Shown one piece after another: positions 55,388 through 64,000 of a stretch of DNA of 64,000 bases. Positions within the stretch are counted from its first letter, which is position 1, and the number at the start of each line of letters is the position of its first letter. The DNA lies in NCBI RefSeq assembly GCF_000317305.3, contig NC_023036.2, forward strand, positions 1,488,001 to 1,552,000, in the 5' to 3' direction. Both the position numbers and the translations under genes were made by a program. Origin of the DNA: Mycolicibacterium neoaurum VKM Ac-1815D. Lineage in GTDB: Bacteria > Actinomycetota > Actinomycetes > Mycobacteriales > Mycobacteriaceae. The notes beneath the pieces are model-generated. The model was not told the origin of the DNA. It worked only from the letters and a program-made list of their open reading frames with translations, and made no database searches.

Positions 55388-55430
55388 AAAACTGCCCCAA
55401 ATCTTCGGATTTGGGGCAGTTTTGCTGGGG
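55388..55430 (+). terminator. intrinsic terminator of groES-groEL1
   Basis: AAAACTGCCCCAAATC (55388-55403) pairs perfectly with GATTTGGGGCAGTTTT (55408-55423) around a TTCG tetraloop; the right arm ends in TTTT, followed by GCTGGGG. It begins 18 nt after the groEL1 stop. Confidence 0.9.
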
Positions 55431-55525
55431 GCACCTCCCGCTTGCGGGGGACGGTTCAGCGAAGGCCACGTCGACTCTGCGTCCACGGCGCGTTCGTGCG
55501 AGTAGTCGGCGCCCAGATCGCAGAG

Positions 55526-56020
55526 TCAACGATCGAAATGCGGATCGCCTACCCGCAGCGTCGGCTGGATAGACACCAGCTGATAGGGCGCGTCACCGTC
55601 GCCGGAGGTGAAGGACACCACGAGGGTGTCGGGTGGGAACCCGGTGGCCAGGTCGTTGAGCGTGCGGGGCAGGAACACCTTGGCCTTGGCATTGCCGTAC
55701 CAGTTGGGGTCCGACGGCGAGACGTCGAGCGGACGCACCTGATCGATGGTGCTGTCCCAGGTGCGCACGGCCGAGGGCGCGTCGACGAATCCGGTGGACT
55801 TCAGGTAGACCTCGCCCGGACCGGTGAGGGTGATCGCGGGACCGCCCCCGACGGGTGCGCCAGTGATGGTGCCGTCCACGGCGTCGGCGGTCACCGACGC
55901 CAGGCGGACGGTGCAGACGTGGTCGGACGCAGGAACGCAGAACTCCGGCAGCGGGAGCGCGTGCGCCGGGGCGGCGCCGGCCAGGGCCAGGGCGGCGAGG
56001 ACGGGCAGGCTGCGAAGCAT
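55526..56020 (-). CDS. secreted protein of unknown function
   Basis: A 164-residue protein with a signal peptide (MLRSLPVLAALALAGAAPAHA, cleavage after AHA). The mature part has two cysteines (PEFCVPASDHVCTVR) that likely form a disulphide, then beta-rich sequence (GEVYLKSTGFVD, FLPRTLNDLATGFPP). No family is recognised. ATG 56020 is preferred over the adjacent GTG 56023. It is on the strand opposite to groEL1 and is followed by another secreted gene. Confidence 0.72.
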   Translation of the reverse strand: MLRSLPVLAALALAGAAPAHALPLPEFCVPASDHVCTVRLASVTADAVDGTITGAPVGGGPAITLTGPGEVYLKSTGFVDAPSAVRTWDSTIDQVRPLDVSPSDPNWYGNAKAKVFLPRTLNDLATGFPPDTLVVSFTSGDGDAPYQLVSIQPTLRVGDPHFDR

Positions 56021-56054
56021 CACGAATCGTTTATCGGTGCGTCCGGCGACGGAG

Positions 56055-56531
56055 TTACACCGCCACCCGTCGGATCAGGTCGTCGAGCGCCACCAGGTCC
56101 AGATAGGCCACCACCCGGGCGATCTCTCCGCCACGCATCGTCATCGACCAGGCGTACTCGTTGACATAGGGCTTTCCGTCCACCGCGGTGGCGGTACCGC
56201 GCCACAACGCCACCACGCGATCGCCGTCGGTCACCAGATCGTGCACGGACGCCTGGATGGGACCGGTGAGCCGGTCCAGAACGGGTCGGGCGCCGCGGTC
56301 GAGGAACTCCTGCCGCGAGGTGTAGACCGACGGGTTCTGCGCCCTGGCAACGGTCCAGTGCACATCCTCGGCCAGCAGCGCGTAGAAACTCTCCGGCCCG
56401 CCGACACCGCGCGCGAACGCGTCGCGGATCCGCTGTTCGGCATCCGGTGGTTCGGCATGTGCCGAACCCGTGCTCGCCAACATGGAGAACAGGATCGCCA
56501 CCAGCACAGTCGTTTTGGCGAGAACGTTCAT
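56055..56531 (-). CDS. secreted NTF2/SnoaL-like protein
   Basis: A 158-residue protein with a signal peptide (~1-26, ending STGSAHA). The mature part resembles the NTF2 fold (RIRDAFARGVGGPESFYALL, VHDLVTDGDRVVALWRG, GKPYVNEYAWSMTMRGGEI). Function unknown. It is the upstream member of a leftward pair with the secreted protein at 55526. A longer reading frame to 56762 would add an unsupported leader. Confidence 0.72.
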   Translation of the reverse strand: MNVLAKTTVLVAILFSMLASTGSAHAEPPDAEQRIRDAFARGVGGPESFYALLAEDVHWTVARAQNPSVYTSRQEFLDRGARPVLDRLTGPIQASVHDLVTDGDRVVALWRGTATAVDGKPYVNEYAWSMTMRGGEIARVVAYLDLVALDDLIRRVAV

Positions 56532-56645
56532 GATGTCAACGTATGCACGCTGAACGACGGGTGACAGGGTGTGTTGCACCCACCGAGATCTGACCGGAGT
56601 CGGAGCGGTTGACCTCAAGTATTGTTGGGGTTGCACACTGTGGGC

Positions 56646-57044
56646 ATGTCCGTGCCCATCGCTCAGATTCGATTCGCCCGTCCCACCGACCGACTCGCCG
56701 AGGTCGAGCAGTTCTATGCCGAACATCTCGGTCTGCCCGTGCTGTATCGGTTCGAGAATCACACCGGCTACGACGGCGTCATGGTGGGTCTACCGGGAAC
56801 CGATCAGCATCTCGAGTTCACCGCGCATGTCGATGGAAGCCCTTGTCCGGCACCGACAACGGACAACCTGCTGGTGCTGTACTTCCATTCCGAGGTGGAG
56901 ATGTACGACATCGTGGAACGGTTGGGCGTCAACGGTCATGAAACCGTGGAGCCGGAGAACCCGTATTGGACAGGTGTGGGGGCACTGACCTTCGCCGACC
57001 CGGACGGGTGGCGGGTGGTCCTGGTGCCGCGGCCGGTCTTCTGA
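56646..57044 (+). CDS. VOC/glyoxalase-family protein
   Basis: A 132-residue metal-dependent VOC-fold protein (ARPTDRLAEVEQFYAEHLGL at the start, EFTAHVDGSP and WTGVGALTFADPDGWRVVLV at the end) of the glyoxalase/dioxygenase type. The final ADPDGWRVVL is the family C-terminal pattern. ATG 56646 is chosen. It converges on whiB3 with a 6-nt gap. Substrate unknown. Confidence 0.83.
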   Translation: MSVPIAQIRFARPTDRLAEVEQFYAEHLGLPVLYRFENHTGYDGVMVGLPGTDQHLEFTAHVDGSPCPAPTTDNLLVLYFHSEVEMYDIVERLGVNGHETVEPENPYWTGVGALTFADPDGWRVVLVPRPVF

Positions 57045-57050
57045 GCCGGC

Positions 57051-57341
57051 TCAGGCCGACCGGCGCATCCCGCGCTTGAGCAGAAGCTCCCGCTCGGACT
57101 CGGACAGACCGCCCCAGATGCCATAGGGCTCGCCGACGGCCAGTGCGTGGGTGCGGCACTGTGTGATCACCGGGCATGTCCGGCACAGTTCCTTGGCCCG
57201 CATCTCACGCTGCGCGCGGGCTCGGCCGCGTTCGCCGTCGGGATGGAAGAACATCGAGGAATCGACGCCTCGGCAGTGGCCCTTCATCTGCCAATCCCAG
57301 ATGTCGGCGTTGGGTCCGGGCAGTTGCTGCGGCTGTGGCAT
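57051..57341 (-). CDS. whiB3: WhiB3 redox-sensing transcription factor
   Basis: A 96-residue WhiB protein. The four iron-sulphur cysteines are in GHCRGVD and ELCRTCPVITQC; the beta-turn GIWGG follows. It matches WhiB3 of M. tuberculosis along the chain (MPQPQQLPGPNADIWDW; SSMFFHPDGERGRARAQRE) and has the same neighbour order (groEL1, then whiB3, the Rv3415c homologue, sigD). AGAGAGG lies upstream of the ATG. WhiB3 binds SigA and controls lipid and redox homeostasis through its [4Fe-4S] cluster. Confidence 0.95.
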   Translation of the reverse strand: MPQPQQLPGPNADIWDWQMKGHCRGVDSSMFFHPDGERGRARAQREMRAKELCRTCPVITQCRTHALAVGEPYGIWGGLSESERELLLKRGMRRSA

Positions 57342-57729
57342 GTCAAAACCTCTCTCTTCGAACCCATTTCGCGAGACCACGCGAGTGCGTGATCCGCGGA
57401 ACTGAACCGAGTCCGTGTCGCCGATGACTGCTCGTGAACACAAGGTAGAAGCGCGGGAGAAAAATCGTCAATAGGCGACCTCACCGCGCAAACGCATAAC
57501 TGCAGGGTGCGAATTTACGTCACGTTCATCATGTTCACTTGCGAGAAATCCGAAGAGTGCTTTGCGTCCGGTTGTCTCGCGCCCACCGCCACGGTTTTCC
57601 CTGCTCGCGTCAATTCGGCCGGTTTGCCACCTCGCGCCCGGTTGATCTGTTCGTAACGTGGCGACCATCAAGTGTTAACCAAGGTCGAATTGGTCACGTT
57701 TTTGCCCGCATTGATAGCGTCCGAAGGCG
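57342..57729. other. 388-bp non-coding gap between whiB3 and the Rv3415c homologue
   Basis: No gene with a ribosome site is seen here. It holds the whiB3 promoter and leader on the left and the promoter of the following gene on the right, including TTTTTGCCC near 57700 and GATAGC just before 57729. It is less GC-rich than the genes around it. Long leaders are usual for whiB3. Confidence 0.6.
57441..57470 (-). promoter_or_regulatory. putative SigA-type promoter of whiB3
   Basis: On the minus strand, TTGACG (57470-57465) and TACCTT (57446-57441) are separated by 18 nt. The start of transcription would be near 57434, giving a leader of about 93 nt. The match is by eye. Confidence 0.5.
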
Positions 57730-58524
57730 ATGGCGACCCCGACGATCACCCCTTCCGCCCTGCTGACGGACGCAGCCTTCGGTGCCCAACCGCAGCTCTG
57801 GCCGCTTCCGCAAGCGCACGATCCACAGCAGCGATGGCTGCGCGCGGTCGCCGCCGGCGGCCAGGGTCACTATGGGACCGCATTCGCCGAACTCGACGAG
57901 ATCATCCGGCAGCGCTGCGACGGGCCGACCACCGCATTGGCCTACAGCACGAGGGCGTCCTTCCTGCGACAGCTCGGGGGGCATCGCACGGCGCGCCGGT
58001 GGGACGGTCACGCGCTGGTGTCGGCCGGAACCGACCCGCAGGCGCGCGCCGACGCGCTCGTCGGGCTGGCGGCCGATGCGCTCGGAATCGGCAGGTTGGC
58101 CGCCGCTGCCCGGCTGCTGCAGCGCGCCCCCGGCGACTCCGGCGAACCCCGGCAATCCGTGCGCAGGCACTGGGTATCCGCCGAGTTGGCGATGGCGTGC
58201 GCCGACGGGCCGGCGGCGATCGGTCATGCCGAACAGGCGGTGCAGGAGGCCGACACGCTCGGGTCGGTGCGACACCGCGCCAAATCGCAGGTGGTGCTGG
58301 CCGCCGCCCTGTGCTGCACCGGCGACCTGAACGCGGCGCGTCGCGTCGCGGACGCCGCCTACACACTCACTGCCGAGTTCGGGCTGGTCCCGCTGCATTG
58401 GGCGGTCAGTTGCCTGCTCGCCGATATCGACAGCGCTGTCGGATCGGCAGCCGCCATCGCGGCCGCGCGGGACCTGGCCGCCGAGACCATCCGAAACCGC
58501 GGCGGCGTGTGGGCGGGCCACTGA
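57730..58524 (+). CDS. conserved alpha-helical (TPR-like) protein, Rv3415c homologue
   Basis: A 264-residue alanine-rich protein with repeated helical pairs (GHYGTAFAELDEIIRQR, TRASFLRQLGGHRTARRWDG, RADALVGLAADALGIGRLAAAARLL, HRAKSQVVLAAALCCTGD) that look like TPR units. It corresponds to M. tuberculosis Rv3415c and precedes sigD, which suggests a signalling link. ATG 57730 starts the chain. Function unknown. Confidence 0.82.
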   Translation: MATPTITPSALLTDAAFGAQPQLWPLPQAHDPQQRWLRAVAAGGQGHYGTAFAELDEIIRQRCDGPTTALAYSTRASFLRQLGGHRTARRWDGHALVSAGTDPQARADALVGLAADALGIGRLAAAARLLQRAPGDSGEPRQSVRRHWVSAELAMACADGPAAIGHAEQAVQEADTLGSVRHRAKSQVVLAAALCCTGDLNAARRVADAAYTLTAEFGLVPLHWAVSCLLADIDSAVGSAAAIAAARDLAAETIRNRGGVWAGH

Positions 58525-58612
58525 ACCGTTCCACCCGGTTGCGATCGTTAATGTTTGTGTGGCGCACCCGCCCGGTTGCGTCCCGTCCGTAACGCTGGAG
58601 AGATCACCCACG

Positions 58613-59191
58613 ATGACCATTTCGGGAGAACGTCTCGATGAAGTCGTCGCTGATGCTGTGGCGGGGGACAGGGACGCTCTCAGGGTGGTCTTGGAGACCA
58701 TCCGCCCGATCATCGTCCGGTACTGCCGGGCCCGGATCGGGTCCGCTGAACGAAGTGGTCTGTCCGCAGACGACATTGCGCAGGAGGTGTGCTTGGCCGC
58801 CATCACGGCGTTGCCGCGTTACAGAGATCAGGGACGACCGTTCCTGGCCTTTGTGTACGGCATTGCTGCGCACAAGCTCGCCGACGCGCACCGGGCGTCG
58901 GCACGCAATCGCGCCGAGCCGACCGACAACGTGCCGGAGCGACTCTCCGGTGAGGCCGGGCCCGAACAGCTCGCACTCGATGCCGACGCATCGGCTCGGA
59001 TGGAGAAGCTGTTGGCCATCCTGCCCGAGAAACAGCGCGAGATCCTGATCCTGCGTGTGGTGGTCGGGATGAGCGCGGAGGAGACTGCCGAGGCGGTCGG
59101 GTCCACACCCGGTGCGGTGCGGGTCGCCCAGCACCGCGCACTGGCCAAACTCAAGACACAGATTGCGGGAGGAGGGGAAGAATATGCCTGA
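58613..59191 (+). CDS. sigD: RNA polymerase ECF sigma factor SigD
   Basis: A 192-residue ECF sigma factor. Region 2 (SADDIAQEVCLAAITALPRYRD, PFLAFVYGIAAHKLADAHR) and region 4 (LPEKQREILILRVVVGMSAEETAEAVGSTPGAVRV) are clear. It has the same neighbours as SigD of M. tuberculosis (anti-sigma factor after it, then Rv3412, guaB2). Its stop overlaps the anti-sigma gene start, which helps stoichiometric synthesis. SigD is active in stationary phase and starvation. Confidence 0.94.
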   Translation: MTISGERLDEVVADAVAGDRDALRVVLETIRPIIVRYCRARIGSAERSGLSADDIAQEVCLAAITALPRYRDQGRPFLAFVYGIAAHKLADAHRASARNRAEPTDNVPERLSGEAGPEQLALDADASARMEKLLAILPEKQREILILRVVVGMSAEETAEAVGSTPGAVRVAQHRALAKLKTQIAGGGEEYA

Positions 59192-60392
59192 TTTCGGTCG
59201 CTGGACCGCCAACGGCGGTGACCCCTCACTCAACGACATCAACCGCGCCGATCGGTTCCTGGACGCGCTCGCGGGCGAACAACCCGTGTACTCCACCGAC
59301 CGCGGCGACGCCGAACTGGCCGCCCTGCTGTCCGGCTGGCGCGACGAGGTCCGGCACGTCCCGATGGACCATGTCGTCTCGCCCTCGCAGGCCACTGCCG
59401 CACTGGTCGACGCCACCAACCGCCCGACGACCCGAAACCGCTTCGGGCTGGCCGTCGTCGGATCCGCGGCCGCCGCCGTGCTCTGTCTCGGCGGGTTCGG
59501 CACCGCGGTGTTCGCCGCAGGCCCCGGCGACGGGCTGTACGGCATCCGCACCATGATCTTCGGCGAAGAGCGCGCCACCCGCGACGATGCCGTGGTGCTG
59601 GCCGCCCAGACCGAGCTGGCGCAAGTGCAGCAGCTCGTCGACAACGGCCAGTGGGACCAGGCCCAGGAGAAGCTCGCCGCGCTGTCGTCGACGGTGCAGA
59701 GTGTGGGCCCGGTCGAACAGAAGCAGGATCTGATCCAGCAGTGGAATGCGTTGACCTACAAGGTCGTCGAGCAGAATCCGGCCGCGACGCTGCCGCCCCC
59801 CGGTGAGCCGATGCCGGTCCTGCCACCGTCCCCGCTGACCCTGCTTCCGGTGCCGGTGATCGAGGAGAGCCGCACCGCTACCACCACGCCGGGTCCCGAG
59901 GTGCCAGCCACGACGACAACCACTGAGACCACCGGGCCGACCACCGGGCCGACCACCGAGACCAGCCCGTCCGGCACCAGCTCCACCGAGACGAGCCCGG
60001 CCACCACGAGTCCGTCCGAGGGGAGCACGTCCGAGCCCGCGACCAGCGCGCCGGACGCCGCCACCACGTCGCCGGCACCGTCGAGTGCGCCGACCACCAC
60101 CGCGCCGGCCACGTCCTCGACGACGTCCGCGCCTGCTGCGACGACGACCACTGCACCGTCGGCGGCTACCACGACGACCACGGTGGCACCGACCACAAGC
60201 ACCAGGACGACGGTCACCACCACCAGCACCACGGTGGCACCGCCGGCGACGAGCGCCGCACCGGAGCCACAGCAGGAAGCGCCCGCTCAGGCGCCGGCGA
60301 CCACGGAACCGGCGGTTACCACGGAACTCGAGCAGTCAACCTCGACGGTCGTGACGACCACCACAACTGTGCCGGTCGGCGAGGGCGGATAA
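59184..60392 (+). CDS. rsdA: anti-sigma-D factor RsdA
   Basis: A 402-residue membrane anti-sigma factor. The cytosolic N-terminus (~1-85, including LNDINRADRFLDALAG) binds SigD. One transmembrane helix follows (LAVVGSAAAAVLCLGGFG, ~89-106), then a periplasmic part (~107-200) and a Thr/Ser/Pro/Ala-rich low-complexity tail of about 190 residues. The TM and SigD-binding regions are intact. ATG 59184 overlaps the sigD stop by 8 nt. The tail may span the cell wall or be a target for regulated proteolysis. Confidence 0.9.
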   Translation: MPDFGRWTANGGDPSLNDINRADRFLDALAGEQPVYSTDRGDAELAALLSGWRDEVRHVPMDHVVSPSQATAALVDATNRPTTRNRFGLAVVGSAAAAVLCLGGFGTAVFAAGPGDGLYGIRTMIFGEERATRDDAVVLAAQTELAQVQQLVDNGQWDQAQEKLAALSSTVQSVGPVEQKQDLIQQWNALTYKVVEQNPAATLPPPGEPMPVLPPSPLTLLPVPVIEESRTATTTPGPEVPATTTTTETTGPTTGPTTETSPSGTSSTETSPATTSPSEGSTSEPATSAPDAATTSPAPSSAPTTTAPATSSTTSAPAATTTTAPSAATTTTTVAPTTSTRTTVTTTSTTVAPPATSAAPEPQQEAPAQAPATTEPAVTTELEQSTSTVVTTTTTVPVGEGG

Positions 60393-60399
60393 CCGCCTT

Positions 60400-60804
60400 T
60401 CAGCGGAAGCCGTCGTGCTCCGTCGTCGCCTCGTTCAGCGAAGCGTCGGCGTAGCCGCGGCAGTAATCCCAGGTGACGTAGGCGTCGGGCTCGGGATCAT
60501 AGGCAGGCTCGTGCGGGCGGACGGTGCCGTCGACCAGCAGCTGCAGCAGGTTGGCCCGCAGCATGTCCCAGTCGTGATAGTGATCCTGCTGGCAATCGTC
60601 GCAGCAGACGACCAGACCGCGAATGCCCTTGTGCGCCAACAGCGCTTCATATACCGCAAGATCGGCCAGATCGGCTTCTACGGCGCTGCGCTCCTGCGGG
60701 TCGAGTGGGAGACCGGGCTCGATCGCATCAAGAGCCGCCGAAGGATCGGACGGGTCATCGGCGAACGGGTCAGGTGGCAGGCCCGGCGGGAGGTCATCAC
60801 GCAC
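60400..60804 (-). CDS. DUF5319 family protein, Rv3412 homologue
   Basis: A 134-residue soluble acidic protein. It has a Pro/Asp-rich head (DLPPGLPPDPFADDPSDP), a C-C-x2-C group (VVCCDDCQQDHYHDWDML, ~66-83), and YVTWDYCRGYADASL at the end. The cysteine pattern could bind metal. It is conserved beside sigD-rsdA and guaB2 in mycobacteria but has no known function. Confidence 0.82.
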   Translation of the reverse strand: MRDDLPPGLPPDPFADDPSDPSAALDAIEPGLPLDPQERSAVEADLADLAVYEALLAHKGIRGLVVCCDDCQQDHYHDWDMLRANLLQLLVDGTVRPHEPAYDPEPDAYVTWDYCRGYADASLNEATTEHDGFR

Positions 60805-60893
60805 GGATCTAGCCTACGCAGCCGCGCTGGCTTCGCGCCACCGGTTGCGCGGCGTGCCGCGCCCGGGCCGAGTCTCCAGGTCATTGCCGATAG

Positions 60894-62480
<1,587 letters not shown>

Positions 62481-62513
62481 GGCTCCCGATCAGGCCCGAA
62501 AGGGGCTTTCCAC

Positions 62514-63662
62514 ATGCGTGACATGGTCGAAATCGGCATGGGCAGAACCGCCCGCCGCACCTACGAACTCGACGACATCAACATCGTCCCGTCCCGGCGC
62601 ACCAGGTCGTCCAAGGACGTCTCGACGGGCTGGCAACTCGATGCCTACCGTTTCGAGATCCCGGTCGTCGCGCACCCCACCGACGCGCTGGTGTCGGTCG
62701 AATTCGCCATCGAGATGGGCAAGCAGGGCGGTCTCGGCGTGCTCAACGGTGAGGGCCTGATCGGTCGGCACGCCGACGTCGAGGCCAAGATCGCCCAGGT
62801 CACCGATGTTGCGGCTGGGGCGTCCGATGAATCCGCCGCGATCCGCCTGCTGCAGGAACTGCACGCCGCACCGTTGAACCCCGAACTGTTGGGGGCCGCG
62901 GTCGCGCGTATTCGGGAGTCCGGAGTGACCACCGCAGTACGGGTCAGTCCGCAGAACGCCGCCGCGCTGACGCCGTCGCTGGTGGCGGCCGGTCTGGACC
63001 TGCTCGTCATCCAGGGCACCATCATCTCGGCCGAGCGCGTCGCCAAGGATCACGACGGCGCCGGCGAGCCGCTCAACCTCAAGACCTTCATCTCCGAGCT
63101 CGACGTGCCGGTGGTGGCCGGTGGCGTACTCGATCACCGCACCGCACTGCACCTGATGCGCACCGGAGCCGCCGGCGTCATCGTCGGGTACGGGTCCACC
63201 TCGGGGGTCACCACCTCCGACGAGGTGCTGGGCATCAGCGTGCCGATGGCCACCGCGATCGCGGATGCCGCGGCAGCCCGGCGCGAGTATCTCGACGAGA
63301 CCGGCGGGCGCTATGTGCACGTGCTGGCCGACGGCGATATCCACACCTCCGGCGACCTGGCCAAGGCGATCGCCTGCGGCGCCGACGCGGTGGTGCTGGG
63401 CACGCCGTTGGCGGTGGCCGAGGAGGCCCAGGGCGGTGGCTGGTTCTGGCCTTCGGCCGCGGCGCATCCGTCCTTGCCGCGCGGCGCACTCCTGCAGGTC
63501 GGGCTGGGGGAGCGCCCGCCGTTGTCGAAGGTGCTCAACGGTCCCTCGGATGATCCGTTCGGTTCGCTGAACCTCGTCGGCGGGCTCCGCCGCTCGATGG
63601 CCAAGGCGGGCTACTGCGATCTCAAGGAATTCCAGAAGGTTGGTCTGACCGTCGACGCGTAG
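62514..63662 (+). CDS. guaB3: IMPDH-related protein GuaB3
   Basis: A 382-residue TIM-barrel relative of IMP dehydrogenase with no CBS domains. The Cys loop of IMPDH is replaced (GYGSTSGVTTSDEV, no cysteine), so IMP oxidation is unlikely; GuaB3 proteins have been proposed to act as GMP reductase-like enzymes. GDGDIHTSGDLAKAIACGAD-like sequence (LADGDIHTSGDLAKAIACGA) is intact. It is 33 nt after guaB2, with a GAAAGG ribosome site. Confidence 0.93.
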   Translation: MRDMVEIGMGRTARRTYELDDINIVPSRRTRSSKDVSTGWQLDAYRFEIPVVAHPTDALVSVEFAIEMGKQGGLGVLNGEGLIGRHADVEAKIAQVTDVAAGASDESAAIRLLQELHAAPLNPELLGAAVARIRESGVTTAVRVSPQNAAALTPSLVAAGLDLLVIQGTIISAERVAKDHDGAGEPLNLKTFISELDVPVVAGGVLDHRTALHLMRTGAAGVIVGYGSTSGVTTSDEVLGISVPMATAIADAAAARREYLDETGGRYVHVLADGDIHTSGDLAKAIACGADAVVLGTPLAVAEEAQGGGWFWPSAAAHPSLPRGALLQVGLGERPPLSKVLNGPSDDPFGSLNLVGGLRRSMAKAGYCDLKEFQKVGLTVDA

Positions 63663-63752
63663 TCGATCGGGCGGCCGGCGGACGGGATCGCGCAACCACG
63701 AGGTCTTTACAAGTTAGGCCTCCCTGTCTAGCTAGTTACCCGTCGGTAGTCC

Positions 63753-63758
63753 CATAAT
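63753..63758 (+). promoter_or_regulatory. -10 box for leaderless choD
   Basis: CATAAT ends 7 nt before the choD ATG at 63765, which puts transcription initiation at the start codon. No ribosome site is visible. Confidence 0.45.
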
Positions 63759-63764
63759 GGTCGG

Positions 63765-64000
63765 ATGAAGCCTGACTATGACGTCTTGATCATCGGTTCG
63801 GGATTCGGCGGCAGCGTCAGCGCGCTGCGCCTCACCGAAAAGGGCTATCGGGTCGGCGTACTCGAAGCCGGCCGGCGATTCGCCGATGAGGACTTCGCGA
63901 AGACCTCGTGGAACCTGCGCAAATTCCTGTGGGCGCCGCAGTTCGGTATGTACGGCATCCAACGCATCCACCTGCTGCGCAACGTCATGATCCTGGCGGG
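63765..64000 (+). CDS. choD: cholesterol oxidase-type GMC oxidoreductase, N-terminal part (partial)
   Basis: The first ~78 codons of a large FAD enzyme, running off the right edge. The FAD-binding loop is [18 protein letters not shown] (GxGxxG at residues 11-16), and the following [15 protein letters not shown] and [15 protein letters not shown] match ChoD of M. tuberculosis (Rv3409c), which lies after guaB3 there too. ChoD-type proteins were named for cholesterol oxidation, but their true role is debated. Confidence 0.9.
   Translation, partial: MKPDYDVLIIGSGFGGSVSALRLTEKGYRVGVLEAGRRFADEDFAKTSWNLRKFLWAPQFGMYGIQRIHLLRNVMILA

Overview
The window is high-GC chromosomal DNA from a mycobacterium, most likely a fast-growing Mycolicibacterium. 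The backbone follows the order I know from Mycobacterium tuberculosis: rplM-rpsI-glmM, the Rv3440c/Rv3439c/Rv3438 homologues, glmS, nnr (yjeF), gadB, alr, tsaE-tsaB-rimI-tsaD, groES-groEL1, whiB3, the Rv3415c homologue, sigD-rsdA, the Rv3412 homologue, guaB2-guaB3 and choD (cut by the right edge). Three blocks of accessory metabolism interrupt this backbone.

Block 1 (1-16335) is a polyol and ethanolamine catabolic region. It holds the end of glycerol kinase, a GlcG/HbpS-like protein, a glycerol facilitator, a PduO-type cobalamin adenosyltransferase and an OsmC protein. A leftward group follows (FhuF-like, degenerate LuxR regulator, SUMT/CysG-like). Then comes a B12-dependent diol dehydratase in the unusual order small-large-medium, with both reactivase subunits and a small unknown protein. 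An ethanolamine permease, eutB, eutC and a secreted HAD phosphatase lipoprotein complete the block. A run of 18 C residues lies just before the lipoprotein gene.

Backbone segment A (16500-26932) carries rplM-rpsI, a secreted protein, glmM, two type VII secretion-like proteins, an RNA helicase, an LLM oxidoreductase, an alpha/beta-fold protein and glmS. Block 2 (26937-37498) has a hydrolase, an HxlR/MFS divergent pair, an AraC-PAS regulator with cyanase and an FNT channel, an HNH (13E12-type) protein, and a polyol PTS locus (DeoR, MtlA, zinc dehydrogenase). Backbone segment B (37512-45645) runs from a small membrane protein and nnr to tsaD.

Block 3 (45731-53181) is the most unusual part. A PucR regulator and an APC amino-solute permease lie next to a divergent operon. 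That operon encodes a single-chain fusion of the large and medium subunits of a B12 diol dehydratase, its small subunit and a short, solo reactivase. The fusion keeps the catalytic residues of diol dehydratase but changes two substrate-pocket positions (S301 to D, Q336 to S in Klebsiella numbering). With the amino-solute permease, this suggests a different and possibly amino-bearing substrate. Backbone segment C (53207-64000) begins with a perfect CIRCE element and groES-groEL1.

The window thus holds three adenosylcobalamin eliminases and one adenosyltransferase. It has no microcompartment shell genes, no eutA and no aldehyde dehydrogenase, so the aldehydes must be handled in the open cytosol by enzymes encoded elsewhere. 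No tRNA, rRNA, insertion sequence or CRISPR array was seen.
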